From: Clostridia bacterium
GTDB taxonomy: Bacteria > Bacillota > Clostridia > Christensenellales > Borkfalkiaceae
DNA length: 11,092 bases
Reading direction: 5' to 3'
Assembly: GCA_017505675.1 (NCBI GenBank)
Contig: JAFVOV010000113.1
Span: 1 to 11,092, forward strand
Shown here: positions 1-7,243 of the stretch, piece by piece
Numbering within the stretch: position 1 is the stretch's first letter
Layout: each line of letters begins with the position of its first letter
Made by a program: the position numbers and the translations under genes
The notes under the pieces: generated by a model
Databases searched by the model: none
What the model was told of the DNA's origin: nothing
Seen by the model: only the letters and a program-made list of their open reading frames with translations

Positions 1-19
1 ACTGAAAATAATCTGAATA

Positions 20-168
20 TACTCCGGTAGGTAAGGCTACCATAGGGATACGGACTGCTGCCGCGAAATAGTGGAGACACTATAAGATGGTGTGAACAGA
101 CCTCGTCGAAAACAAGGCGTGCTCTAATGCAGTTTCATTGCCCTACGGTGCTAAAGCCAGCATGGTTA
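20..168 (+). ncRNA. M-box (ykoK) magnesium riboswitch aptamer
   Basis: This is an RNA aptamer that binds Mg2+ and controls the downstream Mg2+ transporter gene. The arrangement of the conserved M-box blocks is visible: GGTAGGTAAGGCT at 26-38, CATAGGGATACG at 41-52, CTGCTGCC at 55-62, CTAATGCAG at 124-132, and GTGCTAAAGCC at 148-158. Long-range pairings fit the fold: GGCT (35-38) with AGCC (155-158), CCATAGGG (40-47) with CCCTACGG (141-148, one mismatch), and CTGC (55-58) with GCAG (129-132). A local hairpin, ATAGTG (68-73) with CACTAT (78-83), is closed by a GAGA tetraloop. The outermost stem could not be drawn with confidence, so the ends are approximate. Known members repress mgtE or mgtA-type genes when Mg2+ is plentiful, and its place directly before mgtE agrees. 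Confidence 0.93.
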
Positions 169-192
169 CGCGCCTTTTGGCGTTTGGTTTTT

Positions 193-227
193 GCCTGCCT
201 TTATTAAGCGCAGGTTTTATTTTATTT
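193..227 (+). terminator. Intrinsic terminator of the mgtE riboswitch
   Basis: CCTGC (194-198) pairs with GCAGG (210-214), and CTT (199-201) pairs with AAG (206-208) with one bulged C, around a TATT loop. The T-rich run at 215-227 follows. It lies between aptamer and start codon, as expected for an expression platform that ends transcription when Mg2+ is bound. A shorter hairpin (CGCC-TTTT-GGCG, about 170-181) precedes it and may be part of the switch. The competing antiterminator pairing was not worked out. Confidence 0.75.
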
Positions 228-236
228 AAAAGGAGG
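228..236 (+). promoter_or_regulatory. Ribosome binding site that fixes the mgtE start
   Basis: AAAAGGAGG ends nine bases before GTG at 246. This selects GTG 246 over the in-frame TTG at 138, which lies inside the riboswitch, and over the ATG at 258. The site sits directly after the terminator T-run, so it is transcribed only on read-through. Confidence 0.85.
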
Positions 237-245
237 TTCTTTGCC

Positions 246-1607
246 GTGACAGAAGAAATGCAAATAATTTACGAAAGATTGAGTTTTTGCTTTGAAACGC
301 GAAAATTCGCAGACCTCCGTATTCTGCTACTCGATATGGAGCCCGCAGATATTGCTCTTTATATGGAAGATAACCTTGATGAAAAAGAGCAAATTATGTT
401 TTTCCGCTTGCTACCAAAAGAACTTGCAAGCGACGTTTTTGTTGAAATTGATACCGACACTCAAGAGCGGTTAATCAAGACCTTTACCGATAAAGAACTT
501 AAAGCGGTTATTGACGATATGTTCCTTGACGACGCCGTTGACATTATTGAAGAAATGCCTGCAAACGTTGTTAAAAGAATACTTAAAAACGCCGACCCCG
601 ACAACCGCAAACAGATAAACGACCTTTTAGAATACCCCGACGATTCGGCAGGCTCTATTATGACCACCGAATACGTTTCATTTTCCGCATCAACCACGAT
701 AGAAGCGGCGTTTGAAAAAATTAAACGTACGGGATTAAATAAAGAAACCGTTTACACTTGCTACGTTACCGACAGAAAAAAGCATTTAGTTGGTGTGGTT
801 ACGGTTAAAGATATGCTTCTTGCCGAAAAAAGTTCTATTATTGCCGACGTTATGGACTCCAACTGTATAACGGTTGAAACGCTTGAAGATAAAGAGCAGG
901 TTGCGCTTAAATTTTCAAAGTACGACTTCCTTGCCCTACCCGTAATCGACAAAGAAGGGTGCTTGGTTGGTATAGTTACCGTCGACGACGCTGTTGACGT
1001 TATCCAAGAAGAAGCAACTGAAGATATTCAAAAGATGGCAGGTATGCTATCCAATGAAAAGCCTTACTTAAAGCAATCTATTTGGAGTGTTTGGAAAGCG
1101 CGCGCGCCGTGGCTTATTTTACTTTTAATCACTTCAACCTTTACAAGCATTATTCTTGCTAACTTTGAAAGCAAATTAACCCCCGTGCTTTACGCGTTCG
1201 TGCCTATGCTTATGGGTACTGCTGGTAACGCCGGCGGACAAACTTCAGTAACCGTAATCCGCGCAATAGCCGTGGGCGAAGTTGAATTTAAAGATATTTT
1301 CAAAGTAATATTGAAAGAATTTTTAGCATCCCTTGCATTAGGTTTAACTATCGGCGTTATTTGTTTTGGTAAAATTATGCTTATAGATAATCTTTATAAC
1401 GCTATAGATATAAAAACCGCGCTAGTTATATCAGTAGTGTGCGCAATAAGTTTAATTATGGCAAAACTAGTCGGGTGTATTCTTCCACTAGTTGCAAAGA
1501 AGATTAAACTTGACCCAGCTGTCGTTGCAAGCCCGCTAATGACTACGATTGTTGACGCGCTTGCGTTAATAATTTACTGCTCTATTTCAATAGCGGTTTT
1601 AATGTAA
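246..1607 (+). CDS. mgtE: Magnesium transporter MgtE
   Basis: MgtE is a dimeric inner-membrane Mg2+ channel whose cytoplasmic domains sense internal Mg2+ and close the pore. Starting at GTG 246 the protein has 453 residues, the usual family length. Order of domains: an acidic helical N-domain (about 1-130), two CBS domains (about 135-200 and 200-258, the second ending VTVDDAVDVI), an amphipathic connecting helix rich in Glu/Asp, and a membrane domain from about residue 288. The pore signature GTAGNAGGQT is at 324-333. In the last segment D423 (in LDPAVVASP) and D437 are retained; one of these probably matches the metal-selecting aspartate known from Thermus MgtE, but I did not align it. The upstream M-box makes Mg2+-repressed transcription almost certain. 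It stands alone and ends at a terminator shared with convergent uppP. Confidence 0.97.
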   Translation: MTEEMQIIYERLSFCFETRKFADLRILLLDMEPADIALYMEDNLDEKEQIMFFRLLPKELASDVFVEIDTDTQERLIKTFTDKELKAVIDDMFLDDAVDIIEEMPANVVKRILKNADPDNRKQINDLLEYPDDSAGSIMTTEYVSFSASTTIEAAFEKIKRTGLNKETVYTCYVTDRKKHLVGVVTVKDMLLAEKSSIIADVMDSNCITVETLEDKEQVALKFSKYDFLALPVIDKEGCLVGIVTVDDAVDVIQEEATEDIQKMAGMLSNEKPYLKQSIWSVWKARAPWLILLLITSTFTSIILANFESKLTPVLYAFVPMLMGTAGNAGGQTSVTVIRAIAVGEVEFKDIFKVILKEFLASLALGLTIGVICFGKIMLIDNLYNAIDIKTALVISVVCAISLIMAKLVGCILPLVAKKIKLDPAVVASPLMTTIVDALALIIYCSISIAVLM

Positions 1608-1617
1608 AACAAATATT

Positions 1618-1647
1618 AAAAAAGGCTCTCAACAGAGAGCCTTTTTT
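1618..1647. terminator. Bidirectional terminator between mgtE and uppP
   Basis: GGCTCTC (1624-1630) and GAGAGCC (1635-1641) form a perfect 7-bp stem with an AACA loop. Six A lie before it (1618-1623) and six T after it (1642-1647), so it has a U-tract in both transcription directions. It fills almost the whole gap between the two convergent genes, and its minus-strand start abuts the uppP stop codon. Confidence 0.92.
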
Positions 1648-2427
1648 CTATACGAAATAAACTATTAAGTTAGTTATGCTTATTAAAATAAGATAAACGC
1701 TGAACCATTTATAATTTGCTTTCTTTATAATTTTAAGCATAAATTTAATGGCTATGTAACCGCAAATCATTGCCGTTAAAATTCCCAAAAGCAACGGAAG
1801 AACGTCAATACCAACACCCCCGCCAGACTGCACCAAATCTAAACTTTCAAGTAGCACGGCGGCAAGTATAATAGGGATGCTCATTAAAAACGTAAAGTTC
1901 GCGTTTTCGGTTTTATCAACTTTTCCTAAACACCCTGCGGTGATGGTTGAACCGCTTCTTGAAACGCCCGGAAGAACGCCAACCGCCTGACCACACCCCA
2001 TAATGAACGAAGTTTTTAAGTTTATAGGGTTTAACATTTCCACTTTTTTAGCGCGCATTTCTGAAAACAACATTTCCGCCGCCGTAAAAGTAAAGGTTAT
2101 AGATAGTAGCCAAACGTGGTCGGTAAACAGCGCGTCTAAATCAAACACTTTTGAAAAGATTATTCCCATAATTCCCGCAGGAATAGTTGCCACCACTAAA
2201 AACCAAAATTTATTAAACGGCTTTTTAAACAGTTCAAGAATTTCTTTCCACAGCACCACAATTACAGGTATAAGCGTTCCAAGATGCAACATTACGCTAT
2301 AAAATATAACGTTGTCTTCTATGCCGAACCAGTTTTGCAAAAGTATTAAATGACCGCTTGACGAAACGGGCAAAAACTCGGCAAAGCCTTGAACTGCGCC
2401 CAAAACTATCGCTTGCCATATTTCCAT
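1648..2427 (-). CDS. uppP: Undecaprenyl-diphosphatase UppP/BacA
   Basis: UppP removes a phosphate from undecaprenyl pyrophosphate at the membrane, regenerating the lipid carrier used for peptidoglycan and other envelope polymers; overexpressed homologues confer bacitracin resistance. The 259-residue polytopic protein carries both family motifs. The first is QGFAEFLPVSSSGHL (13-27), holding the (E/Q)xxxE pair as Q13/E17 and the conserved H26. The second is PGVSRSGST (153-161), with the catalytic Arg157. Several hydrophobic segments fill the rest. The length is close to the usual 260-280. It is the last gene of the minus-strand cluster. Its ATG lies five bases after the lysR stop codon, and its ribosome binding site overlaps the end of lysR, so translation is probably coupled. 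The bidirectional terminator follows immediately. Confidence 0.96.
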   Translation of the reverse strand: MEIWQAIVLGAVQGFAEFLPVSSSGHLILLQNWFGIEDNVIFYSVMLHLGTLIPVIVVLWKEILELFKKPFNKFWFLVVATIPAGIMGIIFSKVFDLDALFTDHVWLLSITFTFTAAEMLFSEMRAKKVEMLNPINLKTSFIMGCGQAVGVLPGVSRSGSTITAGCLGKVDKTENANFTFLMSIPIILAAVLLESLDLVQSGGGVGIDVLPLLLGILTAMICGYIAIKFMLKIIKKANYKWFSVYLILISITNLIVYFV

Positions 2428-2432
2428 AAAGA

Positions 2433-3326
2433 TTACTCTCCTTTATTTATAAGTTTAATAAACTCTTTGACTGCGAAAGTCATAGTTTCATCTTTAGGAA
2501 GCGCCAAACCTATTGCCCTTGTTGGAAGCGACGGGTTGGTTTTTATTTCAAGCAAACTTTTTTCTTCTTCAAGTTCGTGAACTACGAACTCTCTAGGAAT
2601 ACAAGCAATCCCTATACCGTTTTTGGCAAGTTCAACCATAAGTTCTAAACTTGCAAGTTCAATTTCAGGGTGCAAATGAACGCCTTGAGAGTGCGCAAAA
2701 CTAACTATCGCCTGCCTTGTTGCCGTTGAAAGTTCAAGCATTAAAAGTGGATAATCTTGTAAGCGTTTTAAATCTATTATACCTTCAGTAAGTTCAACGA
2801 ACTTTTTACTGCAAACGAAAGTATCGTGCAGTTGCATTACGGTATTTGATAAGTTTATGTCACTATCGTCTATGGGAAGATTTACAAACCCTATATCGCC
2901 CTTATTGTTCTTTAAAAGTTCTATAGTTTCATTAGAAGTTCCATTTTGAAGTATAAGGTTTACGTTGGGGAATTTTTCGTGATACTCTTTTATATAAGGA
3001 AGTAAAAAATGAGTGCTTACGGTATCAGACGCGCAAATTCTAACAACGCCCGTTGCGGTATCTTTAAGTTCTGCGTATTTACTTTCTGCATCTTCAAAAA
3101 GTTTAAGCGCCTTTTCTACGGTTGCAAAAATTTGTTTACCGCCCGTTTCAGAAAGTTCCATACCCTTATGCGTGCGGTTGAAAAGTTTTCCACCGAGTTG
3201 GGTTTCAAGTTGCTTTATCGCCTGTGATACTGCGGGTTGCGATATATAAAGTTCTTCAGCGGCTTTCGTTAAACTTCCACATTTTGCCACCGTGTAAAAT
3301 ACGCGGTAAAGTTCAAGATTTACCAT
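2433..3326 (-). CDS. LysR-family transcriptional regulator
   Basis: A DNA-binding regulator of 297 residues, the standard LysR length. The N-terminal winged helix-turn-helix is clear (about 1-60): the stretch SLTKAAEELYISQPAVSQAI is the classic recognition helix region, followed by LETQLGGKLFNRTHKGMELSETG. A linker helix (about 61-88) leads into a periplasmic-binding-protein-like effector domain (about 90-297), which includes GDIGFVNLPIDD and GIGIACIPREFV. The inducer and the target genes cannot be read from the sequence. A strong AGGGGGTG ribosome binding site lies four bases before ATG, in the ten-base gap after mnmE. Unusually for this family it is not divergent from a visible target but sits inside a same-strand cluster between mnmE and uppP, possibly co-transcribed with both. 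CysL/CbbR-like subfamilies are possible but unproven. Confidence 0.95.
   Translation of the reverse strand: MVNLELYRVFYTVAKCGSLTKAAEELYISQPAVSQAIKQLETQLGGKLFNRTHKGMELSETGGKQIFATVEKALKLFEDAESKYAELKDTATGVVRICASDTVSTHFLLPYIKEYHEKFPNVNLILQNGTSNETIELLKNNKGDIGFVNLPIDDSDINLSNTVMQLHDTFVCSKKFVELTEGIIDLKRLQDYPLLMLELSTATRQAIVSFAHSQGVHLHPEIELASLELMVELAKNGIGIACIPREFVVHELEEEKSLLEIKTNPSLPTRAIGLALPKDETMTFAVKEFIKLINKGE
2436..2444 (-). promoter_or_regulatory. uppP ribosome binding site inside the end of lysR
   Basis: AAAGGAGAG on the minus strand doubles as the last three sense codons (Lys-Gly-Glu) of the LysR gene and is followed by its TAA. The uppP ATG begins eight bases downstream. This placement favours translational coupling of the two genes. 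Confidence 0.7.
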
Positions 3327-3336
3327 AATTCACCCC

Positions 3337-4674
3337 CTATTTTCCCACGCAAAATTTTGAGAAAATATCGTTAGTAATTTCTTCGGTTGCCGTTTTTCCA
3401 GAAATTTCACCAAGCGCATCCCAACCGTCTTTAACGTCTATTGCAAGAATATCAAGCGGTACAGTTCCTACGCTATTTCTTGCCATAACAAGTTTTTCTT
3501 TTGCGCGTTTAAGCGCTTCAAAGTGGCGTTCTTCACAAAGAAAATCGCCGTTTATATCTATTCCAGCACCCAAAGCGCGCTCAAAAAGCATTTCTTTTAA
3601 CTTTTCAATATTTTCCTTTTTTAGCGCCGAAACGTAAACGTCCGCGCGCGCATCTTTTAAGTTACTCTTATCAGTTTTATTAACGGCAACAAGCGCGTTT
3701 TTATCTTTAATTATATTATAAATAGCGTCGTCTTCAGCAGTAATATCAGACGCATCCATAACGAAAAGTATAATGTCGCTTTCGTCAAGCACTTTTTTAG
3801 AAAGTTTTACGCCAAGTTCTTCAATCTTATCGTCACTTTCCCTAATCCCTGCCGTATCGGAAAAATTAAAGCGTACGCCGTTTATATCAATTTCCCCTTC
3901 AACGATATCTCTAGTTGTGCCTGCAATATCGGAAACTATCGCTTTATCATAATTTAATAGCGCGTTTAATATTGAACTTTTGCCCGTGTTGGGCTTTCCT
4001 GCAATACCCACGCGCACACCGCTTTTAAGCGCCCTGCCCGTGCGGTAAGTTTTAAGTAAATTATCAATGCGCTCTATAACGAAATCTAGCGCGCTTTCAA
4101 CGTTTTCGGTAGAAGTAATTTCTAAATCTTCTTCCGGGAAATCCATATCCGCGTCAACTTCGGCAAGCGCGTCGGTTATTCTATCTTGAAGCGCGGTTAT
4201 TTCCGCATTTAACTTTTCTCTATATAAATAATACCCTGCCTTAACGCCACTTACCGATTCGCTGTTAATCATATCAATAAGCCCTTCGGCAGAAGATAAG
4301 GAAAGTTTACCGTTTAAAAACGCGCGTTTTGTAAATTCACCGTTTACGGCAAGCCTTGCGCCAAGCGATAAAATCTTTTTCAAAATTCCTTTAGTTATAG
4401 CCAAACCGCCGTGAGAGTGAAATTCAACCACGTCTTCACCGGTAAAACTATTTGGCCCTTTAAAATATACGCAAAGACCGTGGTCGTTAAAACCGTCAGC
4501 GACGATTTCCCCAACGTACATTCTATAAGGTTGAAAATTTTTAACCGCAGTTTTACCTGACGGGTTAAACATTTTTTCCGCAATATCAAGCGGACTATCT
4601 CCGCTTATTCTAATAACCGCGACACCACTTGCGGCTAAAGCAGTAGATATCGCGGCAATATTTTCACTTTTCAT
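3337..4674 (-). CDS. mnmE: tRNA uridine-5-carboxymethylaminomethyl modification GTPase MnmE
   Basis: MnmE (TrmE) works with MnmG to install the carboxymethylaminomethyl or aminomethyl group on wobble uridine 34 of several tRNAs, using formyl-tetrahydrofolate-type chemistry and GTP hydrolysis. The 445-residue protein has the full layout: a folate-binding N-domain (about 1-118, including FTGEDVVEFHSHGG at 77-90), a helical domain, and an inserted G domain (about 218-370). G motifs are visible: P-loop GKPNTGKS (226-233), G2 AGTTRD (251-256), G3 DTAG (273-276), G4 NKTD (332-335), G5 SA (349-350). The C-terminal FCVGK (441-445) holds the conserved Cys of the family's FCIGK ending. The gene starts five bases after the upstream stop; its ribosome binding site AAGGAT lies inside that gene. 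mnmG, a common neighbour in other genomes, is absent here. Confidence 0.97.
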   Translation of the reverse strand: MKSENIAAISTALAASGVAVIRISGDSPLDIAEKMFNPSGKTAVKNFQPYRMYVGEIVADGFNDHGLCVYFKGPNSFTGEDVVEFHSHGGLAITKGILKKILSLGARLAVNGEFTKRAFLNGKLSLSSAEGLIDMINSESVSGVKAGYYLYREKLNAEITALQDRITDALAEVDADMDFPEEDLEITSTENVESALDFVIERIDNLLKTYRTGRALKSGVRVGIAGKPNTGKSSILNALLNYDKAIVSDIAGTTRDIVEGEIDINGVRFNFSDTAGIRESDDKIEELGVKLSKKVLDESDIILFVMDASDITAEDDAIYNIIKDKNALVAVNKTDKSNLKDARADVYVSALKKENIEKLKEMLFERALGAGIDINGDFLCEERHFEALKRAKEKLVMARNSVGTVPLDILAIDVKDGWDALGEISGKTATEEITNDIFSKFCVGK

Positions 4675-4679
4675 TAAAT

Positions 4680-5561
4680 TTAATCCTTGTTTTTATCATC
4701 AAATTCTTTAAACGGTTCACCGGGGTCAACTTCGCCCTTTTCTGCAAATTCCTCAAAAGGATTCTCTGGGGCAGGTGGCGCTCCGTAAGGATTTCTTCCG
4801 TAAGGGTTATTATACGGATTATTATATGGGTTTCCGTACGGGTTGTTATAAGGTCCGCCGTAAGGGCCGTAATTATACCTTGAACGCATATAATCTATAT
4901 AATTAACGTAGTCTTTATTTCTTATAACGAACGCAAACGGCGCAAACAAACCAAAGATAGAAAGTATTGACGCCAAAACGTGATGTTGTGGCCAGTAGCA
5001 CCTAAATAGGTTGATATATACGAAAACTGTAACGAAAATTGCGCCCAAGTCAAAAATTATACCCACGTAAGAAATTACGGTCAAAATAATTTCCATAATA
5101 CGGTGCGCGTTTCCGTAAGGATTTACGAAATCAGGCCCAACGTAAACGCCTGCCGTCCAAGCAAAATACCCGTCTTTTAAGCAGGACGGATTTTCCGCAA
5201 GGCAAATATCTCTGCCAGCCAAAAAGTTTCCGACAAGCGGAAAGTTTACTATAAATTCAGATGCAAAAGTAAGAACCTGTGAAACGGAAAAAATTATACA
5301 AAATATAAGAGCAAGGCTTTCCATAGGTCTATTAAACAGCCTAACTTTTTTTATAAGTTTTACCGCAGTATACATCCAAACGCAAGGTATAAAGGCAAGA
5401 TAAGGTGCTTTTACGCCTTGCCTTTTTGCAAGAGTATAAATACCTAAAGAACGCAAAACGTAAAAGGCAAGCATTACTGCTATAGAAATAGCAATAATAG
5501 TCCAAACCAAACCGTTTGAAATAGTTACAGGGGTTAAATCCCCCACTTGAATAGTTATCAT
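4680..5561 (-). CDS. Hypothetical multi-pass membrane protein with Pro/Tyr/Asn/Gly repeat tail
   Basis: I do not recognise a named family. The 293-residue product has hydrophobic segments at about 18-36, 50-68, 81-103, 155-178 and 184-203, so about five membrane passes. The first is followed by IYTLAKRQGVKAPYLAFIPCVW, a basic loop plus 'FIP' layout seen in many uncharacterised Firmicute membrane proteins. A hydrophilic loop (about 104-150) contains two cysteines (C120, C127) that could pair outside the cell. After the last membrane segment comes a tail of about 80 residues: a stretch of GPY/NPY units (231-260) and then two acidic copies of a PFxEF motif (268-272 and 283-287). AAAAGGAG precedes ATG by six bases. 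It lies 49 bases after proS and five bases before mnmE, so it is probably co-transcribed with tRNA genes, though that says little about its role. Confidence 0.8.
   Translation of the reverse strand: MITIQVGDLTPVTISNGLVWTIIAISIAVMLAFYVLRSLGIYTLAKRQGVKAPYLAFIPCVWMYTAVKLIKKVRLFNRPMESLALIFCIIFSVSQVLTFASEFIVNFPLVGNFLAGRDICLAENPSCLKDGYFAWTAGVYVGPDFVNPYGNAHRIMEIILTVISYVGIIFDLGAIFVTVFVYINLFRCYWPQHHVLASILSIFGLFAPFAFVIRNKDYVNYIDYMRSRYNYGPYGGPYNNPYGNPYNNPYNNPYGRNPYGAPPAPENPFEEFAEKGEVDPGEPFKEFDDKNKD
4782..4871 (-). repeat. Degenerate tandem repeat coding for (G/N)-x-P-Y units
   Basis: Residues 231-260 of the membrane protein contain seven P-Y pairs, mostly in four-residue units (GGPY, NNPY, GNPY, NNPY, NNPY), with one five-residue unit, GRNPY. 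In DNA this is a run of near-identical 12-base units, with third positions differing between copies (for example ggattattatat against ggattattatac). The divergence argues for an old, selected repeat and not a fresh slippage expansion. Confidence 0.8.
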
Positions 5562-5610
5562 TAAAATCTCCTTTTGCCCTTATTAACTCTCAACAAACTT
5601 TAACGTTATC

Positions 5611-7041
5611 TTAATATGCGCGGGCAAATATAACTTTATGTTTTGCAGGCTTTCCGCAAATTGCGCATTTTTCAGGTACGCCTTCTTCATCACACATAAC
5701 GCGGGCAGTTGCTGCGGCAACTTCTTTTACCTTGTCTTCACATTCGCGACAACCACACCAACCTGCTTTAACAAAATTTTTGCCTTCTACGCCAGAAAGT
5801 ATACCGTCTAAAGTATCTGCTTCTACAACTTTTTTATCACGGCGTTCGCGTGATTTAACAAGCATATCTTTTTGAACAGTATCTAAAAGAGCAACGACTG
5901 ATTCGGTTAAGCCGTCCATAGAGAGCGTGCTCTTTTCAAGCGTATCACGGCGCATAATCATAACTTGATTATTTTCAATATCACGCGGGCCAACTTCTAT
6001 ACGCAAGGGAACGCCTTTCATTTCCCATTCGTTAAATTTCCAACCGGGGCTCATATCGCGGGTATCAACTTCTACGCGAACACCTGCTTTAACTAGCGCG
6101 CTTTCAAGTTCTTTAGCCTTTTCAATTACACCGCCTTTATGCGCAGCGACAGGAACGATAACCACTTGAATAGGCGCAACGCGGGGCGGAAGCACCAAAC
6201 CCCTTTGGTCGCCGTGCGCCATAATAATAGCGCCTATCATTCTTGTTGAAGTACCCCAAGAAGTGGTATAACCGTGCTTTAAAGTGCTATCTTTATCAAG
6301 GAATTTAATATCAAACGCTTTTGCAAAGTTTTGACCTAAATAGTGCGAAGTTCCGGACTGCAAACTCTTACCGTCAAGCATCATTGCTTCTAACCCGAAA
6401 GTTGCAACAGCGCCTGCAAATTTTTCCTTTTCAGTCTTTCTGCCCGTAAACACGGGGAGCGCAAGCGTTTCTTCCATAAACGATTTATAAACGTTAAGCA
6501 TCTTTATGGTTTCTTCCATCGCTTCTTCTTCGGTTGCGTGAACGGTATGCCCTTCTTGCCATAAAAATTCACTCGTACGAAGGAACGGGCGCGTGGTTTT
6601 TTCCCAACGCATTACGTTACACCATTGATTCATTATAACGGGTAAATCCCTATAAGACTGAATCCATTTTGCATACATAGTGCCTATAACCGTTTCACTA
6701 GTCGGGCGAATAGCAAGCGGTTCTTCAAGTTTAGCGCCACCAGCGTGAGTAACAACCGCAACTTCAGGCGCAAAGCCTTCAACGTGTTCGGCTTCTTTAG
6801 TAAAGAAACTCATTGGTATAAGTAGCGGAAAGTATGCGTTTTTAGAACCCGTTTCTTTAAAACGCGCGTCCATATCTTTTTGAATATTTTCCCAAATAGC
6901 GTATCCGTAAGGGCGGATAACCATAGTGCCTTTAACAGGGCCGTAGTCAACGAGTTCAGTTTTAAGAACAACGTCAGTATACCATTGAGTAAAATTTTCG
7001 TTAATATCAGCAATTTGAGTTACGAATTGTTTTTCAGCCAT
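5611..7041 (-). CDS. proS: Prolyl-tRNA synthetase, archaeal/eukaryal-like short form
   Basis: A class II aminoacyl-tRNA synthetase that charges tRNA-Pro with proline. From ATG 7041 it has 476 residues, typical of the ProS type without the bacterial editing insertion. The catalytic core includes PTSET (113-117), motif 2 RPFLRTSEFLWQEGHT (151-166), and motif 3 around GTSTRMIGAIIMAHGDQRGL (263-282). An anticodon-binding domain follows (about 290-390). The C-terminal zinc-binding extension shows cysteines at 429, 431, 434, 459 and 462, and the chain ends FARAY with the terminal Tyr characteristic of this form. The longer reading to ATG 7113 is rejected because it would run through the promoter. 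GGAGAG stands about seven bases before ATG 7041. It is the first gene of the minus-strand cluster. No T-box is seen in the short leader, so proline-responsive control by that route is unlikely. Confidence 0.96.
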   Translation of the reverse strand: MAEKQFVTQIADINENFTQWYTDVVLKTELVDYGPVKGTMVIRPYGYAIWENIQKDMDARFKETGSKNAYFPLLIPMSFFTKEAEHVEGFAPEVAVVTHAGGAKLEEPLAIRPTSETVIGTMYAKWIQSYRDLPVIMNQWCNVMRWEKTTRPFLRTSEFLWQEGHTVHATEEEAMEETIKMLNVYKSFMEETLALPVFTGRKTEKEKFAGAVATFGLEAMMLDGKSLQSGTSHYLGQNFAKAFDIKFLDKDSTLKHGYTTSWGTSTRMIGAIIMAHGDQRGLVLPPRVAPIQVVIVPVAAHKGGVIEKAKELESALVKAGVRVEVDTRDMSPGWKFNEWEMKGVPLRIEVGPRDIENNQVMIMRRDTLEKSTLSMDGLTESVVALLDTVQKDMLVKSRERRDKKVVEADTLDGILSGVEGKNFVKAGWCGCRECEDKVKEVAAATARVMCDEEGVPEKCAICGKPAKHKVIFARAY

Positions 7042-7084
7042 AAAAAGTCTCTCCGTGCATAATTTTCCATAATAATCTATTCTA

Positions 7085-7113
7085 ATTATAGCAACAAAGG
7101 TAAAATATATCAA
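7085..7113 (-). promoter_or_regulatory. proS operon promoter
   Basis: On the minus strand there is a -35 TTGATA (7108-7113), a 17-base spacer and a perfect -10 TATAAT (7085-7090). Transcription would start near 7078, giving a leader of about 37 bases. It is the only convincing promoter seen upstream of any gene in the minus-strand cluster. Confidence 0.85.
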
Positions 7114-7143
7114 GTTTTTTTATTTAATTTTACGGAAAAAGGC

Positions 7144-7172
7144 TTGAAAAACTATTGATATTGCTATATAAT
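7144..7172 (+). promoter_or_regulatory. tkt promoter
   Basis: There is a -35 TTGAAA (7144-7149), a 17-base spacer and a perfect -10 TATAAT (7167-7172). The predicted start near 7179 leaves a leader of about 90 bases that contains a long stem-loop. The promoter is divergent from that of proS, with 30 bases between the two -35 boxes. Confidence 0.85.
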
Positions 7173-7192
7173 ATATATTGTATTATGCGTTA

Positions 7193-7243
7193 GGCTTATC
7201 GGTAACGGAAAATAAACTTCGTATCCGTTACCACTTTTAAGCC
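7193..7243 (+). promoter_or_regulatory. Two-part stem-loop in the tkt leader
   Basis: GGCTTA (7193-7198) pairs with TAAGCC (7238-7243), and inside it GGTAACGGA (7201-7209) pairs with TCCGTTACC (7224-7232). That gives 15 perfect base pairs around an asymmetric internal loop (2 against 5 bases) and a 14-base apical loop. No T-run follows, so it is not a terminator. It ends ten bases before the AAGGAGG ribosome binding site (7254-7260). It could be a cis-regulatory RNA, a message-stabilising hairpin, or, in DNA, an operator dyad just downstream of the promoter. I cannot match it to a known riboswitch class. Confidence 0.7.

Noticed and set aside
5..22. Promoter for mgtE at the left edge (TATACT at 17-22)
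   Set aside because: A -10 here would start transcription inside the conserved aptamer, so the real promoter must lie at or beyond the window edge.
138..245. N-terminal extension of mgtE from TTG 138 (36 more residues)
   Set aside because: The stretch lies in the M-box aptamer and terminator, and a strong AGGAGG sits nine bases before GTG 246, which gives the normal family length.
2003..2302. Plus-strand open frame of 99 residues inside uppP
   Set aside because: It is antisense to the conserved UppP core, has no credible start signal and shows no recognisable domain.
5562..5610. Terminator or promoter between proS and the membrane protein gene
   Set aside because: Only an imperfect A/T-rich hairpin and no -35/-10 pair were seen in the 49 bases, so the genes are read as one transcript.
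7042..7113. N-terminal extension of proS from ATG 7113
   Set aside because: It would run through the -35 and -10 elements of the proS promoter; ATG 7041 has a ribosome binding site and matches the family N-terminus.
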